64,000 bases of DNA from Bacteroidota bacterium (GTDB lineage: Bacteria; Bacteroidota; Bacteroidia; 2-12-FULL-35-15): the NCBI GenBank assembly GCA_016707685.1, contig JADJHE010000020.1:1-64000 (forward strand), in the 5' to 3' direction. The translations under genes and the position numbers were made by a program. Within the stretch, counting starts at the first letter, position 1; each line of letters begins with the position of its first letter. Shown in pieces: positions 53,328-62,390 of the stretch. The notes beneath the pieces were generated by a model. The model was not told where the DNA came from. It did not search any database and worked only from the letters and a program-made list of their open reading frames with translations.

Positions 53328-54852
53328 TGATGGCGATGGTGTAAAAGTTATTTCTTCACCAATTGAATTCAATTTTAATAATTGTAAATCCAATAATAAT
53401 TCTTTTTCGGGTTATGAAATTGGCGGACCAACATTATTAAAAGTTAAATGTGGGCAAACAAAAGCAAATAACATTACTGGATTTTATATTTCAAATGGTG
53501 GCTCTTTAAGCATGAATATAACAGATGGCGGAGGTTATGTTGACGCTCGCGATAATGGAATCAATACAATACAACTAGACAATGCACATTCTATCGATAT
53601 AGAAAATGGATATAATGATTTAAGACCCTACGACTTTTATTCAGTGAACACAACTCAAATCAATAGTTCACAATGTACGAACCTAGCAGATTGTGGCTAT
53701 GTGATTATAGAAGGGACAATTCAACAATTACCAACCAATCCTGTTTCTGCAAATAACAATAGATGGCAAGCGAGTACAAATAATATAACTTACCCTCTAC
53801 AAACAAATTATGGTGACGATAAATATACACGTGTTACTTCAACTTATTCAACAAGTGGATCAAACAAAATTCATTTTACTGCTAATTCTCAAAGTCCAGT
53901 GGCTGCATGTCAATATTGGGATATTAGTTGTCCTACTTGTCCAAAAAGTTATCTTGAAATTTGTCCTACTTGCCACGTAATAAATACAGATGACTTTACA
54001 AATACAAAAACGAATGATGCAGTAAAAACGGCTATAATAAAACTAGAAACAGCTACAACCGATTCAACAGCAACAAAAGAATCAATAGACCTGTTGTATC
54101 AAGTTTTACAATACCCTCTTCCAGTTTCTAACGATGGCGATATGTATGTGCAAAACATTGCTGAGAAAAAAATACTTATTGCATTAGCTGATGGTATCGA
54201 AAAAGGTGAAATAAAAGTTTCACCTAATGAATTAAGTGCGGAAGTATCAAAAGTTCTTCAAGTTGCAGATGCAAAGTTTGCAAAAGCTCAAGCTGAAAAT
54301 AATTATGTGCATTCACTTCATGCAATTTATGAAAAAGCATTAATTTATTATTCTGCAGAACACCGTCTAGAAGCATTGGCTACTATTAATCAATTCTTGC
54401 CAAACATTCAAGCTAAAGATTTGAATTATGCCAATCGTTTAATTTGTATGATTACAAATGAATTGCAATATCTCAACAATGAAATCAGTCAATTCGATTA
54501 TTTAAAACGTTCAGAAGAATGTACACCACTCGAAAAAAGAGAAGGAACAAGAAGAGCAATTATTCCTAGTTCTGAAAACAATGGAGATGAACCAATGTTG
54601 CAAAACACCATTTCACTTTATCCAAATCCTGCACAAGATAAATTATACATCGAATTTTCAGAACAGCTGGATTCGGATGCCAAATTAGAACTGTATGATG
54701 TTACTGGAAAAAAGGTTTATGAAATGCAATTAAAATCAAATAATCAAAAAACCGAAATCAGTAATTTGAATTTATCCAACGGAATTTATTTCTACCGTAT
54801 TTCAAACGGAGAACAAAATTTACAACAAGGAAAATTGAGCATCAGTAAATAA
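53275..54852 (+). CDS. C-terminal part of the giant T9SS protein with type A sorting domain
   Basis: About 510 residues of real coding sequence from ~53325 (VKFNDGDGVKVISSPIEF), the first ~17 residues of the open frame being a shadow of the preceding one. Further beta-helix repeats run to ~185 (ISSPIEFNFNNCKSNNNSF), then a Cys-rich linker CPTCPKSYLEICPTCHV, a helical region of ~190 residues (TDSTATKESIDLLYQVLQYP, YEKALIYYSAEHRLEALATI), and a type A tail (ISLYPNPAQDKLYIEFSEQL ... GKLSISK). The tail would send the protein through T9SS. A terminator follows 10 bp after the stop. Confidence 0.8.
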   Translation: MLQSLLTLIQLQTIVKFNDGDGVKVISSPIEFNFNNCKSNNNSFSGYEIGGPTLLKVKCGQTKANNITGFYISNGGSLSMNITDGGGYVDARDNGINTIQLDNAHSIDIENGYNDLRPYDFYSVNTTQINSSQCTNLADCGYVIIEGTIQQLPTNPVSANNNRWQASTNNITYPLQTNYGDDKYTRVTSTYSTSGSNKIHFTANSQSPVAACQYWDISCPTCPKSYLEICPTCHVINTDDFTNTKTNDAVKTAIIKLETATTDSTATKESIDLLYQVLQYPLPVSNDGDMYVQNIAEKKILIALADGIEKGEIKVSPNELSAEVSKVLQVADAKFAKAQAENNYVHSLHAIYEKALIYYSAEHRLEALATINQFLPNIQAKDLNYANRLICMITNELQYLNNEISQFDYLKRSEECTPLEKREGTRRAIIPSSENNGDEPMLQNTISLYPNPAQDKLYIEFSEQLDSDAKLELYDVTGKKVYEMQLKSNNQKTEISNLNLSNGIYFYRISNGEQNLQQGKLSISK

Positions 54853-54862
54853 TTAGTATTAT

Positions 54863-54901
54863 AAACAAGGCGGATGAATATCATTCGCCTTGTTTGTTTT
54901 A
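54863..54901 (+). terminator. Intrinsic terminator after the giant T9SS gene
   Basis: AAACAAGGCGGATGA and TCATTCGCCTTGTTT pair with one bulge around ATA and are followed by G and TTTT. Confidence 0.85.
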
Positions 54902-54906
54902 GTAGG

Positions 54907-55690
54907 ATGTCGCCCCGCTGGGGCTTAAAAAAATCAGCTGTCTTTTTTATTACTATTTCGCTCCGCTGGAGCTTCATTCTTTTTAACCAATTTTTCTCTA
55001 TTACTATTCCGCCCCGCTGGGGCTTCATAAATTTTTTCACAAAAAGAAAACATTTCTTAGTATCTATAAACAAACCATTCAATCTATAATCAATCCAAGC
55101 TCCGTAGGAGCAAAATAGCAATAGCAAATAGTTCCTACACAAAAACATAAACTCCGTAGGAGTGAAATAGCACTAAAAACATAGGATGCTAAAATCACGC
55201 TTTTCGCTCCATTTTTCACAAGAATACATTGCGAGTATCTATAAACAACCATTCATCCATAATCAATCCCAAGTTCCATTAGAGTGAAATAGCAATAGAA
55301 ACATAGTGTAAATTTAACCGAGCAAATTACAAAACTCCGTAGGAAGAAATAGCACTAAAAATAGGACTAAAAACAGTCTTTATTATGGAAATTTAACTTT
55401 TCTAGCTCCGTAGGGGCTTCAAATAACAATGCAGAAATTTACCAGAAATTTACAAAACTCCATTAGTGCAAATAACAATCCTAGAACAATGCAAAAAATT
55501 CCTACACAGAAACAAAAACTCCGTAGGAGTGAAATAGCACTAGAAACATAGTGTGAAATTTATTCCAAGCTCCGTAGGAGCGAAATAACAATAGCAAATA
55601 GTTCCTACACAGAAACAAAAACTCCATAGGAGTGAAATAGCACTAGAAACATAGTGTGAAGTTTATTCCAAGCTCCGTAGGAGCGACATA
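54907..55690. repeat. Field of short palindromic repeats (CTCCGTAGGAG family)
   Basis: Over ~780 bp without a gene there are about 15 short stem-loops. The first three read CGCCCCGCTGGGGCTT, CGCTCCGCTGGAGCTT and CGCCCCGCTGGGGCTT (54911-55024); the rest read GCTCCGTAGGAGC or ACTCCGTAGGAGT, with matching changes in both arms. From 55087 on they sit in a degenerate ~115-bp unit that also contains ATAGCAATAGCAAATAGTTC, CCTACACAGAAACAAAAA and GAAATAGCACTAGAAACATA. Such palindromes are common dispersed repeats in Bacteroidota. The last copy runs up to the panC stop. Confidence 0.85.
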
Positions 55691-55695
55691 TTAAA

Positions 55696-56583
55696 TTACC
55701 CAATCACCACATTGTCAATCAACCTTACTGCACCTAATTTTAAGGCAATACAAGCAACTGCTGTTTGTTGGGATTTTAGTTCATGAATAGGTTCCAGTGT
55801 ATTTGCATCCGAAATTTCAAAATACTCCAAACTCATGGAAGCTTCCTTTTTAATTTCGTTTTCGGCAAAGGCTTTTAATTCGACTATGCTGCTTTTTGAT
55901 GCATTCTGTTGAACTGCATAAAGGGTTTTATAAATTAAAGGCGCTAGCGCGCGTTCTTTTTCGGTTAATCGCACATTGCGGGAGCTCATGGCCAAACCAT
56001 CGCTTTCACGTACTATAGGGCAACCAATTATTTCAATAGGCATTCCCAATTGTTTGGTCATGCTGCGTATAATCGCCAACTGCTGAAAATCCTTTTGTCC
56101 AAAATACGCTTTGTGGGGCTCTACAATCCTAAACAATTTACTCACCACCTGTGCCACTCCGTTAAAATGCCCTGGTCGGTGTGCACCTTCCATCACCTTG
56201 TCCAAAATACCAAAATCAATGGTTTTGCCTTCGGTCCAAGCCAAATCCTCCACTTTTTTAAGTTTCAAGGCCAACTCGGCTTCGGTATACATTTCCAATA
56301 CTTCGGGAGCAAAAATAAGGTCGCAATCCACCGCTTCTAACAAACGGCTGTCGTTTTCCAAGGTGCGAGGGTATTTTTCAAGGTCGCTTAAATCGTTAAA
56401 CTGAGTAGGATTTACAAAAATGGAACATACGGTAATGTCATTTTCGGCTTTGCTTTTTTGTACCAAAGCAATGTGCCCTGCATGCAAGGCACCCATGGTA
56501 GGAACAAAGCCAATGGTTTTCCCTTGACTGCGTGCAATATTCAGGTGCTTTTTAAGTTCTTGTATGCGGTTGTAAACAATCAT
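55696..56583 (-). CDS. panC: Pantothenate synthetase
   Basis: 295 residues of the class I nucleotidyltransferase fold. ATP-binding PTMGALHAGHIALVQKSK (HxGH) near residue 30, FVNPTQFNDLSDLEKYPRTL, the pantoate/beta-alanine region with GAHRPGHFNGVAQVVSKLF, YFGQKDFQQLAIIRSM, and the KMSKS-like SDGLAMSSRNVRL. It condenses pantoate with beta-alanine for coenzyme A synthesis. The gene is divergent from the glycogen-synthase-like/DUF4270/glmS cluster, an order often kept in Bacteroidota. Its 3' end abuts the palindromic repeat field. Confidence 0.96.
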   Translation of the reverse strand: MIVYNRIQELKKHLNIARSQGKTIGFVPTMGALHAGHIALVQKSKAENDITVCSIFVNPTQFNDLSDLEKYPRTLENDSRLLEAVDCDLIFAPEVLEMYTEAELALKLKKVEDLAWTEGKTIDFGILDKVMEGAHRPGHFNGVAQVVSKLFRIVEPHKAYFGQKDFQQLAIIRSMTKQLGMPIEIIGCPIVRESDGLAMSSRNVRLTEKERALAPLIYKTLYAVQQNASKSSIVELKAFAENEIKKEASMSLEYFEISDANTLEPIHELKSQQTAVACIALKLGAVRLIDNVVIG

Positions 56584-56668
56584 TCGCTCAATTTTTGTTG
56601 AAAAGTAGCAAAATCAATATTAATAAGGCTTTCTTTTCGATAAAAGTGGTCAAATCTAAGGTTTAAAC

Positions 56669-56700
56669 TTTGAAATTCAGAAAATTTTTGCTTACTTTTG
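56669..56700 (+). promoter_or_regulatory. Bacteroidota-type promoter for 56734
   Basis: TTTG at 56669-56672 and TACTTTTG at 56693-56700 are 20 bp apart, an almost ideal -33/-7 pair; the ATG lies 33 bp beyond. Confidence 0.75.
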
Positions 56701-56733
56701 TGTACTTTTTAAAACTAACCTTAATTCCAACGC

Positions 56734-57564
56734 ATGAAGAAGAAACCTAGAGTTCTGTTTGTATCACAAGAAGTAACACCTTATTTAGACGAAACACCGA
56801 TGGGATTGATCGGCAGACATTTACCTCAAGGTATACAAGAAAGGGGCAAAGAGATTCGATTATTTATGCCAAAGTATGGTAGTATTAACGAAAGACGCAA
56901 TCAATTACATGAAGTAATACGCCTTTCAGGAATGAATTTAATAATTGATGATACCGATCATCCATTAATCATAAAAGTTGCTTCTATTCAAGCAGCGCGC
57001 ATGCAAGTATATTTTATTGATAATCAGGAGTATTTTGAGCGCAAACATACCTTAACGGATAAAAAAGGTGCTCATTTTGCCGACAATGACGAACGTTCTA
57101 TTTTCTTTTGTCGTGGGGTTATCGAAACAGTTAAAAAATTAGGCTGGGCACCAGATGTAGTTCATTTACATGGTTGGATGACAGGTATGATGGCTTTGTA
57201 TTTGAAAAAATCATTCAAAGACAATCCTTTATTTGCTGAAACAAAAATCATTTACTCGGTTTATGATGATGAGTTTCCAGAAGCATTGCACAAAGATTTT
57301 GCGAAAAAAGTAATGTTCGAAGGAATTGAAAAATCCGATGTTGAATTACTTAAAAATCCTACCTTTGTAAACGTTAGTAAAGCAATTATTGATTTGGCAG
57401 ACGGAGTTATTAAAGGAAGTCCAAAAATCAATTCTGACATCGAAAAACACATTAAAAAATCGGGTAAACCTGTGTTGGATTTCAAAAATGCAGACGAATA
57501 CCTAGATGCTTATTCTGAATTTTATGATGCAGTGCTTGAAGAAGTTGTTGAAATGGTTGATTAA
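56734..57564 (+). CDS. Glycogen synthase-like protein, N-terminal (GT5) domain only
   Basis: 276 residues. The fold start (PRVLFVSQEVTPYLDETPMG), LPKG-like RLFMPKYGSINERRNQLHEV, FIDNQEYFERK, the FCRGVIETVKKLGWAPDVVH segment and LHGWMTGMMALYLK match the N-terminal starch-synthase domain of GlgA. Two features argue against a working synthase: the ADP-glucose-binding KTGGL is replaced by ETPMG, and the whole C-terminal GT-B domain (~200 residues) is absent. It heads a cluster with DUF4270 (9 bp downstream) and glmS. A regulatory or structural role is inferred. Confidence 0.82.
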   Translation: MKKKPRVLFVSQEVTPYLDETPMGLIGRHLPQGIQERGKEIRLFMPKYGSINERRNQLHEVIRLSGMNLIIDDTDHPLIIKVASIQAARMQVYFIDNQEYFERKHTLTDKKGAHFADNDERSIFFCRGVIETVKKLGWAPDVVHLHGWMTGMMALYLKKSFKDNPLFAETKIIYSVYDDEFPEALHKDFAKKVMFEGIEKSDVELLKNPTFVNVSKAIIDLADGVIKGSPKINSDIEKHIKKSGKPVLDFKNADEYLDAYSEFYDAVLEEVVEMVD

Positions 57565-57573
57565 TTAATTTTT

Positions 57574-58971
57574 ATGATTTTAAATAAAATAAGAATACCA
57601 CAAGTTTTGTCCCGAACGTTTTTCGGGACAAAATTTTTTATAGTCCTTGCTACTTTGTCGACCATAAGCTTGTCTTCGTGCGACAAAGCAAGTATTTTAG
57701 GATTGGACGTGCAGCCCGAAGATGATTTGTTGAATGTTGCCTACAGCGATACTACTTCAATTAGAACTAGAACTGTTAAAGAGGATTCATTAAGAACGGA
57801 TGAAACATTGCTATTTACGGGTGATGCTATGTTTGGAAAATATGTTGATCCAATTTTCGGACAAAGCATTGCATCTGTTTATACACAAGTACGTTTACCA
57901 TCTAGTAATCCAGACTTTGGTGTAAACCCAATTATCGATTCGGTGGTATTGGCAATGGTATATGATCCAACGTATATTTATGGCGACACTACATCTACAC
58001 TTGCTACACAAACAGTAAACGTGTATCAATTGTTTGAAGACATCAGCCAAACATCTAACTACTATTCCAACCAAACATTTATAAAAAGTTCGTTCGACTT
58101 AGCAGGTTCACAATCATTTGTTCCTGCAGTTAGCGATAGCGTAACAGTTACTGGTGAAAAAGAAAAACCACAATTAAGAGTGCGCCTAAGTAATATTTTT
58201 GGAACAACCATTTTAAACAACGAAAATACAGGGAACTTAGAAAGCACTACTGCTTTTAACTCTTTCATGAAAGGATTGTACATTACTGCCGAAAACAGTT
58301 CATTAACTTCAGGCGCAGGAAACATCGTTCGCCTAAAAATGATTGATGCTAAAACGAGATTATCTGTTTATTATCACAACAATGCAGAAGATAGTTTAAA
58401 GTATGAATTTCCTTTGAGTAATTCAGCTCGCTTTTCACACTTTAAACACGATTATACTTCTGTAAATTCATTGTTGGATAACCAAATTAACAATGCTAGT
58501 CCCGCACTTCAGAATGCAACCGTATTTGTACAAGCAAATGCTGGTTTAAAAACGAAGATTGAATTTCCTCATTTATTACATTGGGTTGATTCAGGTGCAG
58601 TTTCAATTAATAAAGCTGAACTAGTAATTCGTATCGATACATCGGCAACATTCGAGTATAGCAAATACCAACCAGCTGCAAACTTATTATTGTTTCAAAT
58701 AAACGATGATAGCACAAGCAATATATTGGTGCCGGATTATAATGAAGGAAGTAACTATTTTGGTGGTTCATACAGTTCTACTACAAAAGAATATCGTTTT
58801 AACATTTCACGTTACATCCAACAAATTTTAGCGGGCAACCGCAATAACAATGGAATCTATCTAATTACACAAAATGGTGCTGTTACTGCTAGCAGATTGG
58901 TAATTGGTGGTGGAGATGCAAGTAGTGCATTTCAAATGAAATTAAATATAACTTATACAAAACTACATTAA
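57574..58971 (+). CDS. DUF4270 family lipoprotein
   Basis: 465 residues. A lipoprotein signal with hydrophobic stretch FFIVLATLSTISLSSC (Cys ~36) and the DUF4270 start (DKASILGLDVQPEDDLLNV, SIRTRTVKEDSLRTDETLLF, GKYVDPIFGQSIASVYTQV). The mature part is beta-rich. DUF4270 proteins are Bacteroidota-specific and of unknown function. The start at ATG 57574 is needed to include the signal peptide, yet a perfect 12-bp hairpin with T-tract lies in codons ~11-22, giving an unusually long region before the hydrophobic core. It lies between the GT5-like gene and glmS (2-bp gap). Confidence 0.88.
   Translation: MILNKIRIPQVLSRTFFGTKFFIVLATLSTISLSSCDKASILGLDVQPEDDLLNVAYSDTTSIRTRTVKEDSLRTDETLLFTGDAMFGKYVDPIFGQSIASVYTQVRLPSSNPDFGVNPIIDSVVLAMVYDPTYIYGDTTSTLATQTVNVYQLFEDISQTSNYYSNQTFIKSSFDLAGSQSFVPAVSDSVTVTGEKEKPQLRVRLSNIFGTTILNNENTGNLESTTAFNSFMKGLYITAENSSLTSGAGNIVRLKMIDAKTRLSVYYHNNAEDSLKYEFPLSNSARFSHFKHDYTSVNSLLDNQINNASPALQNATVFVQANAGLKTKIEFPHLLHWVDSGAVSINKAELVIRIDTSATFEYSKYQPAANLLLFQINDDSTSNILVPDYNEGSNYFGGSYSSTTKEYRFNISRYIQQILAGNRNNNGIYLITQNGAVTASRLVIGGGDASSAFQMKLNITYTKLH
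57605..57639 (+). terminator. Terminator-like hairpin inside the DUF4270 5' coding region
   Basis: TTTTGTCCCGAA (57605-57616) and TTCGGGACAAAA (57622-57633) pair perfectly around CGTTT and are followed by TTTTTT. It begins 40 bp after the stop of the GT5-like gene. It could terminate part of the transcripts or act as an attenuator for DUF4270-glmS; it could also be an inserted palindrome. Confidence 0.65.
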
Positions 58972-58973
58972 AC

Positions 58974-60815
58974 ATGTGTGGAATAGTAGCATATATCGGA
59001 AATAAACAAGCATATCCTATCTTAATGAAAGGATTGCAACGATTAGAATACCGCGGATACGACAGTGCCGGAGTGGCAATGATTGATGCTGGTGAATTAA
59101 ATGTATACAAATGCAAAGGCAAGGTAATAGACTTGCATAACTTTGTTGGCGAAAAAAATAAAAATGGAACAATTGGAATTGGGCATACACGTTGGGCTAC
59201 ACATGGTGTACCGAATGATGTAAATGCACATCCACATTATTCTGCTTCTAAAAACATGGTGATGATTCACAATGGAATCATTGAAAACTATGGTCCATTA
59301 AAAGCCGAATTGCAAAAACGTGGACACGTATTTTTGAGTGATACCGATACAGAAGTATTGATTCATTTAATTGAAGACATTCAACAAAAAGAAAATGTAC
59401 GCTTGGGTGAAGCTGTTCGTATTGCTTTAAATCAAGTGGTTGGTGCATACGCGATTGTTATTCTTTCAAAAGAAAATCCAAACGAATTGTTTGCTGCAAA
59501 AAAAGGTAGCCCAATGGTAATTGGTATTGGTATCGATGAATTTTACATTGCATCGGATGCTACACCAATTGTGGAGTACACAAAAAATGTGGTGTACATG
59601 GAGGATGAAGAGATTGCATTTATTGAACGTGGTAAAGAATTAAAAATCAAAACCATTAAAAATAAATCGAAAACTCCTTATATACAAGAATTAGAATTAC
59701 AGTTAGAAGCATTGGAAAAAGGTGGTTACGACCATTTCATGCTAAAAGAAATATACGAACAACCACGTTCTATCAAAGATAGTATGCGTGGTCGTTTGAG
59801 TTCTGCCGAAGGTGTTGTAAACCTTGGTGGGATTACAGAGTATGAACAAAAATTTATAAATGCAAAACGCATTGTGTTTGTTGCATGTGGTACATCATGG
59901 CATGCAGGTTTGGTTGGCGAATATTTATTCGAGGACTTAGCACGCATTCCTGTTGAGGTGGAATATGCTTCTGAATTCCGTTACCGTAATCCGATTGTGT
60001 ATGAAGATGATGTAATCATTGCCATTTCACAATCAGGTGAAACTGCCGATACATTAGCTGCTATTGAATTAGCAAAATCAAAAGGTGCAACCATCATTGG
60101 TATTTGCAATGTGGTTGGTTCATCCATTGCACGTGCTACACACGCTGGCTCGTATACACATGCTGGACCAGAGATTGGTGTTGCATCAACAAAAGCATTC
60201 ACTGCACAAGTTACTGTTCTTACATTAATGGCATTGCGCATCGCCTACCGTAAAGGAACAATTTCAGCATCACGTTTCCACGAATTATTAAGTGAGTTAG
60301 AAGCAATTCCAGAAAAAATTGAACGTGTATTAAAAACAAACGATCAAATAAAATTCATTGCAGATGTTTATAAAAACTCTAGCAATGCCTTGTACTTAGG
60401 TCGTGGATACAGCTTCCCTGTTGCATTAGAAGGCGCATTGAAATTAAAAGAAATTTCCTACATACATGCCGAAGGTTATCCTGCAGCAGAAATGAAGCAT
60501 GGACCAATTGCATTAATTGATGAAGAAATGCCGGTATTTGTTATTGCAACAAAAGGAACAAGCTACGAAAAAGTAGTAAGTAACATTCAAGAAGTAAAAG
60601 CACGTAAAGGAAAAATTATTGCTATCGTTACCGAAGGTGATACACAGGTAAAAGAAATGGCAGATTATACCATTGAAATTCCTGAAACAGATGAAATATT
60701 GGTACCACTTGTTTCGGTTGTGCCGTTACAATTACTTTCGTACCATATTGCAGTAATGCGTGGTTGTAATGTTGACCAACCTCGTAACCTAGCAAAATCA
60801 GTTACTGTAGAATAA
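58974..60815 (+). CDS. glmS: Glutamine-fructose-6-phosphate aminotransferase (isomerizing)
   Basis: 613 residues. N-terminal class II glutaminase with catalytic Cys2 (MCGIVAYIGNKQAYP), LEYRGYDSAGVA, GIGHTRWATHG; two SIS domains (VACGTSWHAGLVGEYLFEDL, ISQSGETADTLAAIELAKSK) and the C-terminal DQPRNLAKSVTVE. It makes glucosamine-6-phosphate, the first step to UDP-GlcNAc for peptidoglycan and LPS. It starts two bases after the DUF4270 stop, so it is translationally linked to it. A strong terminator follows. Confidence 0.98.
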   Translation: MCGIVAYIGNKQAYPILMKGLQRLEYRGYDSAGVAMIDAGELNVYKCKGKVIDLHNFVGEKNKNGTIGIGHTRWATHGVPNDVNAHPHYSASKNMVMIHNGIIENYGPLKAELQKRGHVFLSDTDTEVLIHLIEDIQQKENVRLGEAVRIALNQVVGAYAIVILSKENPNELFAAKKGSPMVIGIGIDEFYIASDATPIVEYTKNVVYMEDEEIAFIERGKELKIKTIKNKSKTPYIQELELQLEALEKGGYDHFMLKEIYEQPRSIKDSMRGRLSSAEGVVNLGGITEYEQKFINAKRIVFVACGTSWHAGLVGEYLFEDLARIPVEVEYASEFRYRNPIVYEDDVIIAISQSGETADTLAAIELAKSKGATIIGICNVVGSSIARATHAGSYTHAGPEIGVASTKAFTAQVTVLTLMALRIAYRKGTISASRFHELLSELEAIPEKIERVLKTNDQIKFIADVYKNSSNALYLGRGYSFPVALEGALKLKEISYIHAEGYPAAEMKHGPIALIDEEMPVFVIATKGTSYEKVVSNIQEVKARKGKIIAIVTEGDTQVKEMADYTIEIPETDEILVPLVSVVPLQLLSYHIAVMRGCNVDQPRNLAKSVTVE

Positions 60816-60827
60816 GTTAGATTTACA

Positions 60828-60866
60828 AAAAAAGCCCGAATAATAGTTATTATTCGGGCTTTTTTA
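60828..60866 (+). terminator. Intrinsic terminator after glmS
   Basis: AAAAAAGCCCGAATAA and TTATTCGGGCTTTTTT form a long perfect stem with a small loop, 13 bp after the stop. Confidence 0.95.
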
Positions 60867-60892
60867 TTGCCAAAGTTTGGCTAAATATTTGT

Positions 60893-60900
60893 TATTTTTG
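60893..60900 (+). promoter_or_regulatory. -7 promoter element for rpoN
   Basis: TATTTTTG matches TAnnTTTG and lies 31 bp before the rpoN ATG. A TTTG at 60876-60879 is only 13 bp upstream, shorter than normal. Confidence 0.45.
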
Positions 60901-60931
60901 TAGTACAACGATTTATAGCGAAGGCCATTTT

Positions 60932-62389
60932 ATGTTAAAGCAAGTACAGTCACAAAAATTATTACAAAAATTATCACCTCAACAAATTCAATTGATGAAG
61001 TTGTTGCAATTGCCTACAATTGCATTGGAACAGCGAATCAAAGAAGAAATGGAAATCAATCCTGCTTTGGAAGAAGGAAATGATACCGATGAAGAGCCGC
61101 GTGATGAGTTTGATAATGATGAATTTGATGATACCCAGAAAGATGATGAAAATCAACGGGAAGACTTTGCGTTAACAGATTATATGGACGATGATGAAGG
61201 AACTTCTTATAAGCTAAAAGCAAACAATACAAGTCCGGACGAAGAACGCAAAGAAATTCCTTTTTCTGTTGGCCTGTCTTTTCAAGACATGCTTGAAAGC
61301 CAATTAGGGATGAAAGATTTGGACGATCGGGAATATCAAATAGCAAATTACCTGATTGGAAATTTAGATGATGATGGGTATTTGCGAAGAGATTTAGCAT
61401 CGATTGTAGATGACATTGCCTTTTCACAAAACATAACTACTACCGAAAAAGAATTAGAAGAATTATTAAAAGTGGTTCAAGATCTTGAACCAGCTGGTAT
61501 TGGTGCTCGCGATTTACAAGAATGTTTATTGATTCAATTGCGCAAAAAAGAAGTTCAAAACATGATTGTGGAGTTGGCAACAGAAGTGGTCGAAAAACAA
61601 ATGGATGAATTTTCGAAAAAACATTACGAGAAAATTTCGAAAAAATTAGAGATTGATGATGAACTACTGAAAGAAGTTATTCAAGAAATTTTGAAATTAA
61701 ATCCTCGTCCAGGCAACTCTATGGCCGATGGACAAAAAAGCTTCCAGCAAGTGATTCCTGATTTTTTAATGACCAATGAAGATGGCATTTTAAATTTAAC
61801 ATTGAATTCGCGTAACTCACCCGATTTAAAAGTGAGCAAAGCGTATGCGCAAATGCTGGAAGAATATTCAAAGGGAAAAGACAAAAGCAGTAAAGAAGCA
61901 TCCATGTTTGTTCGTCAGAAATTAGATGGGGCAAAATGGTTTATTGATGCTATTCAACAACGCAGCTATACTTTATTGTATACGATGAATGCGATCATGG
62001 AATACCAAAAAGAATATTTTATGGATGGCGATGAAACCCAACTTAAACCAATGATTTTAAAAGACATTGCAGAAAAAGTTGGTTTAGATATTTCAACCGT
62101 TTCACGTGTTGCAAATAGCAAATACGTACAAACACCTTTCGGAACATTTTTATTAAAATCCTTTTTTAGCGAATCATTATCAACTGATAGTGGTGAAGAA
62201 GTTTCGACACGTGAAGTGAAAAAAATATTAGAAGACTGTATTGGCGCGGAAAGCAAAAAGAAACCACTTACCGATGACAAGCTTGCTAAAATTTTAAAAG
62301 AAAAAGGATATAATATTGCTCGTAGAACAATCGCTAAATACCGCGAACAATTGGATATTCCAGTAGCACGATTACGTAAGGAATTATAA
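60932..62389 (+). CDS. rpoN: RNA polymerase sigma-54 factor
   Basis: 485 residues. Region I, the activator-interacting glutamine-rich start (VQSQKLLQKLSPQQIQLMKL), then an acidic region II (~45-110, long Asp/Glu runs), the core-binding domain (FQDMLESQLGMKDLDDREYQ, LEPAGIGARDLQECLLIQLR), the HTH (MILKDIAEKVGLDISTVSRV), and the RpoN box ARRTIAKYREQL near the C-terminus. It directs transcription at -24/-12 promoters with AAA+ activators; none is encoded in the window. The next gene starts two bases after the stop. Confidence 0.97.
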   Translation: MLKQVQSQKLLQKLSPQQIQLMKLLQLPTIALEQRIKEEMEINPALEEGNDTDEEPRDEFDNDEFDDTQKDDENQREDFALTDYMDDDEGTSYKLKANNTSPDEERKEIPFSVGLSFQDMLESQLGMKDLDDREYQIANYLIGNLDDDGYLRRDLASIVDDIAFSQNITTTEKELEELLKVVQDLEPAGIGARDLQECLLIQLRKKEVQNMIVELATEVVEKQMDEFSKKHYEKISKKLEIDDELLKEVIQEILKLNPRPGNSMADGQKSFQQVIPDFLMTNEDGILNLTLNSRNSPDLKVSKAYAQMLEEYSKGKDKSSKEASMFVRQKLDGAKWFIDAIQQRSYTLLYTMNAIMEYQKEYFMDGDETQLKPMILKDIAEKVGLDISTVSRVANSKYVQTPFGTFLLKSFFSESLSTDSGEEVSTREVKKILEDCIGAESKKKPLTDDKLAKILKEKGYNIARRTIAKYREQLDIPVARLRKEL

Positions 62390-62390
62390 G

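Noticed and set aside
54907..55690. Possible CRISPR array in the repeat field
   Set aside because: Repeats are short palindromes with variable arms and irregular spacing, spacers repeat each other, and no cas gene is near.
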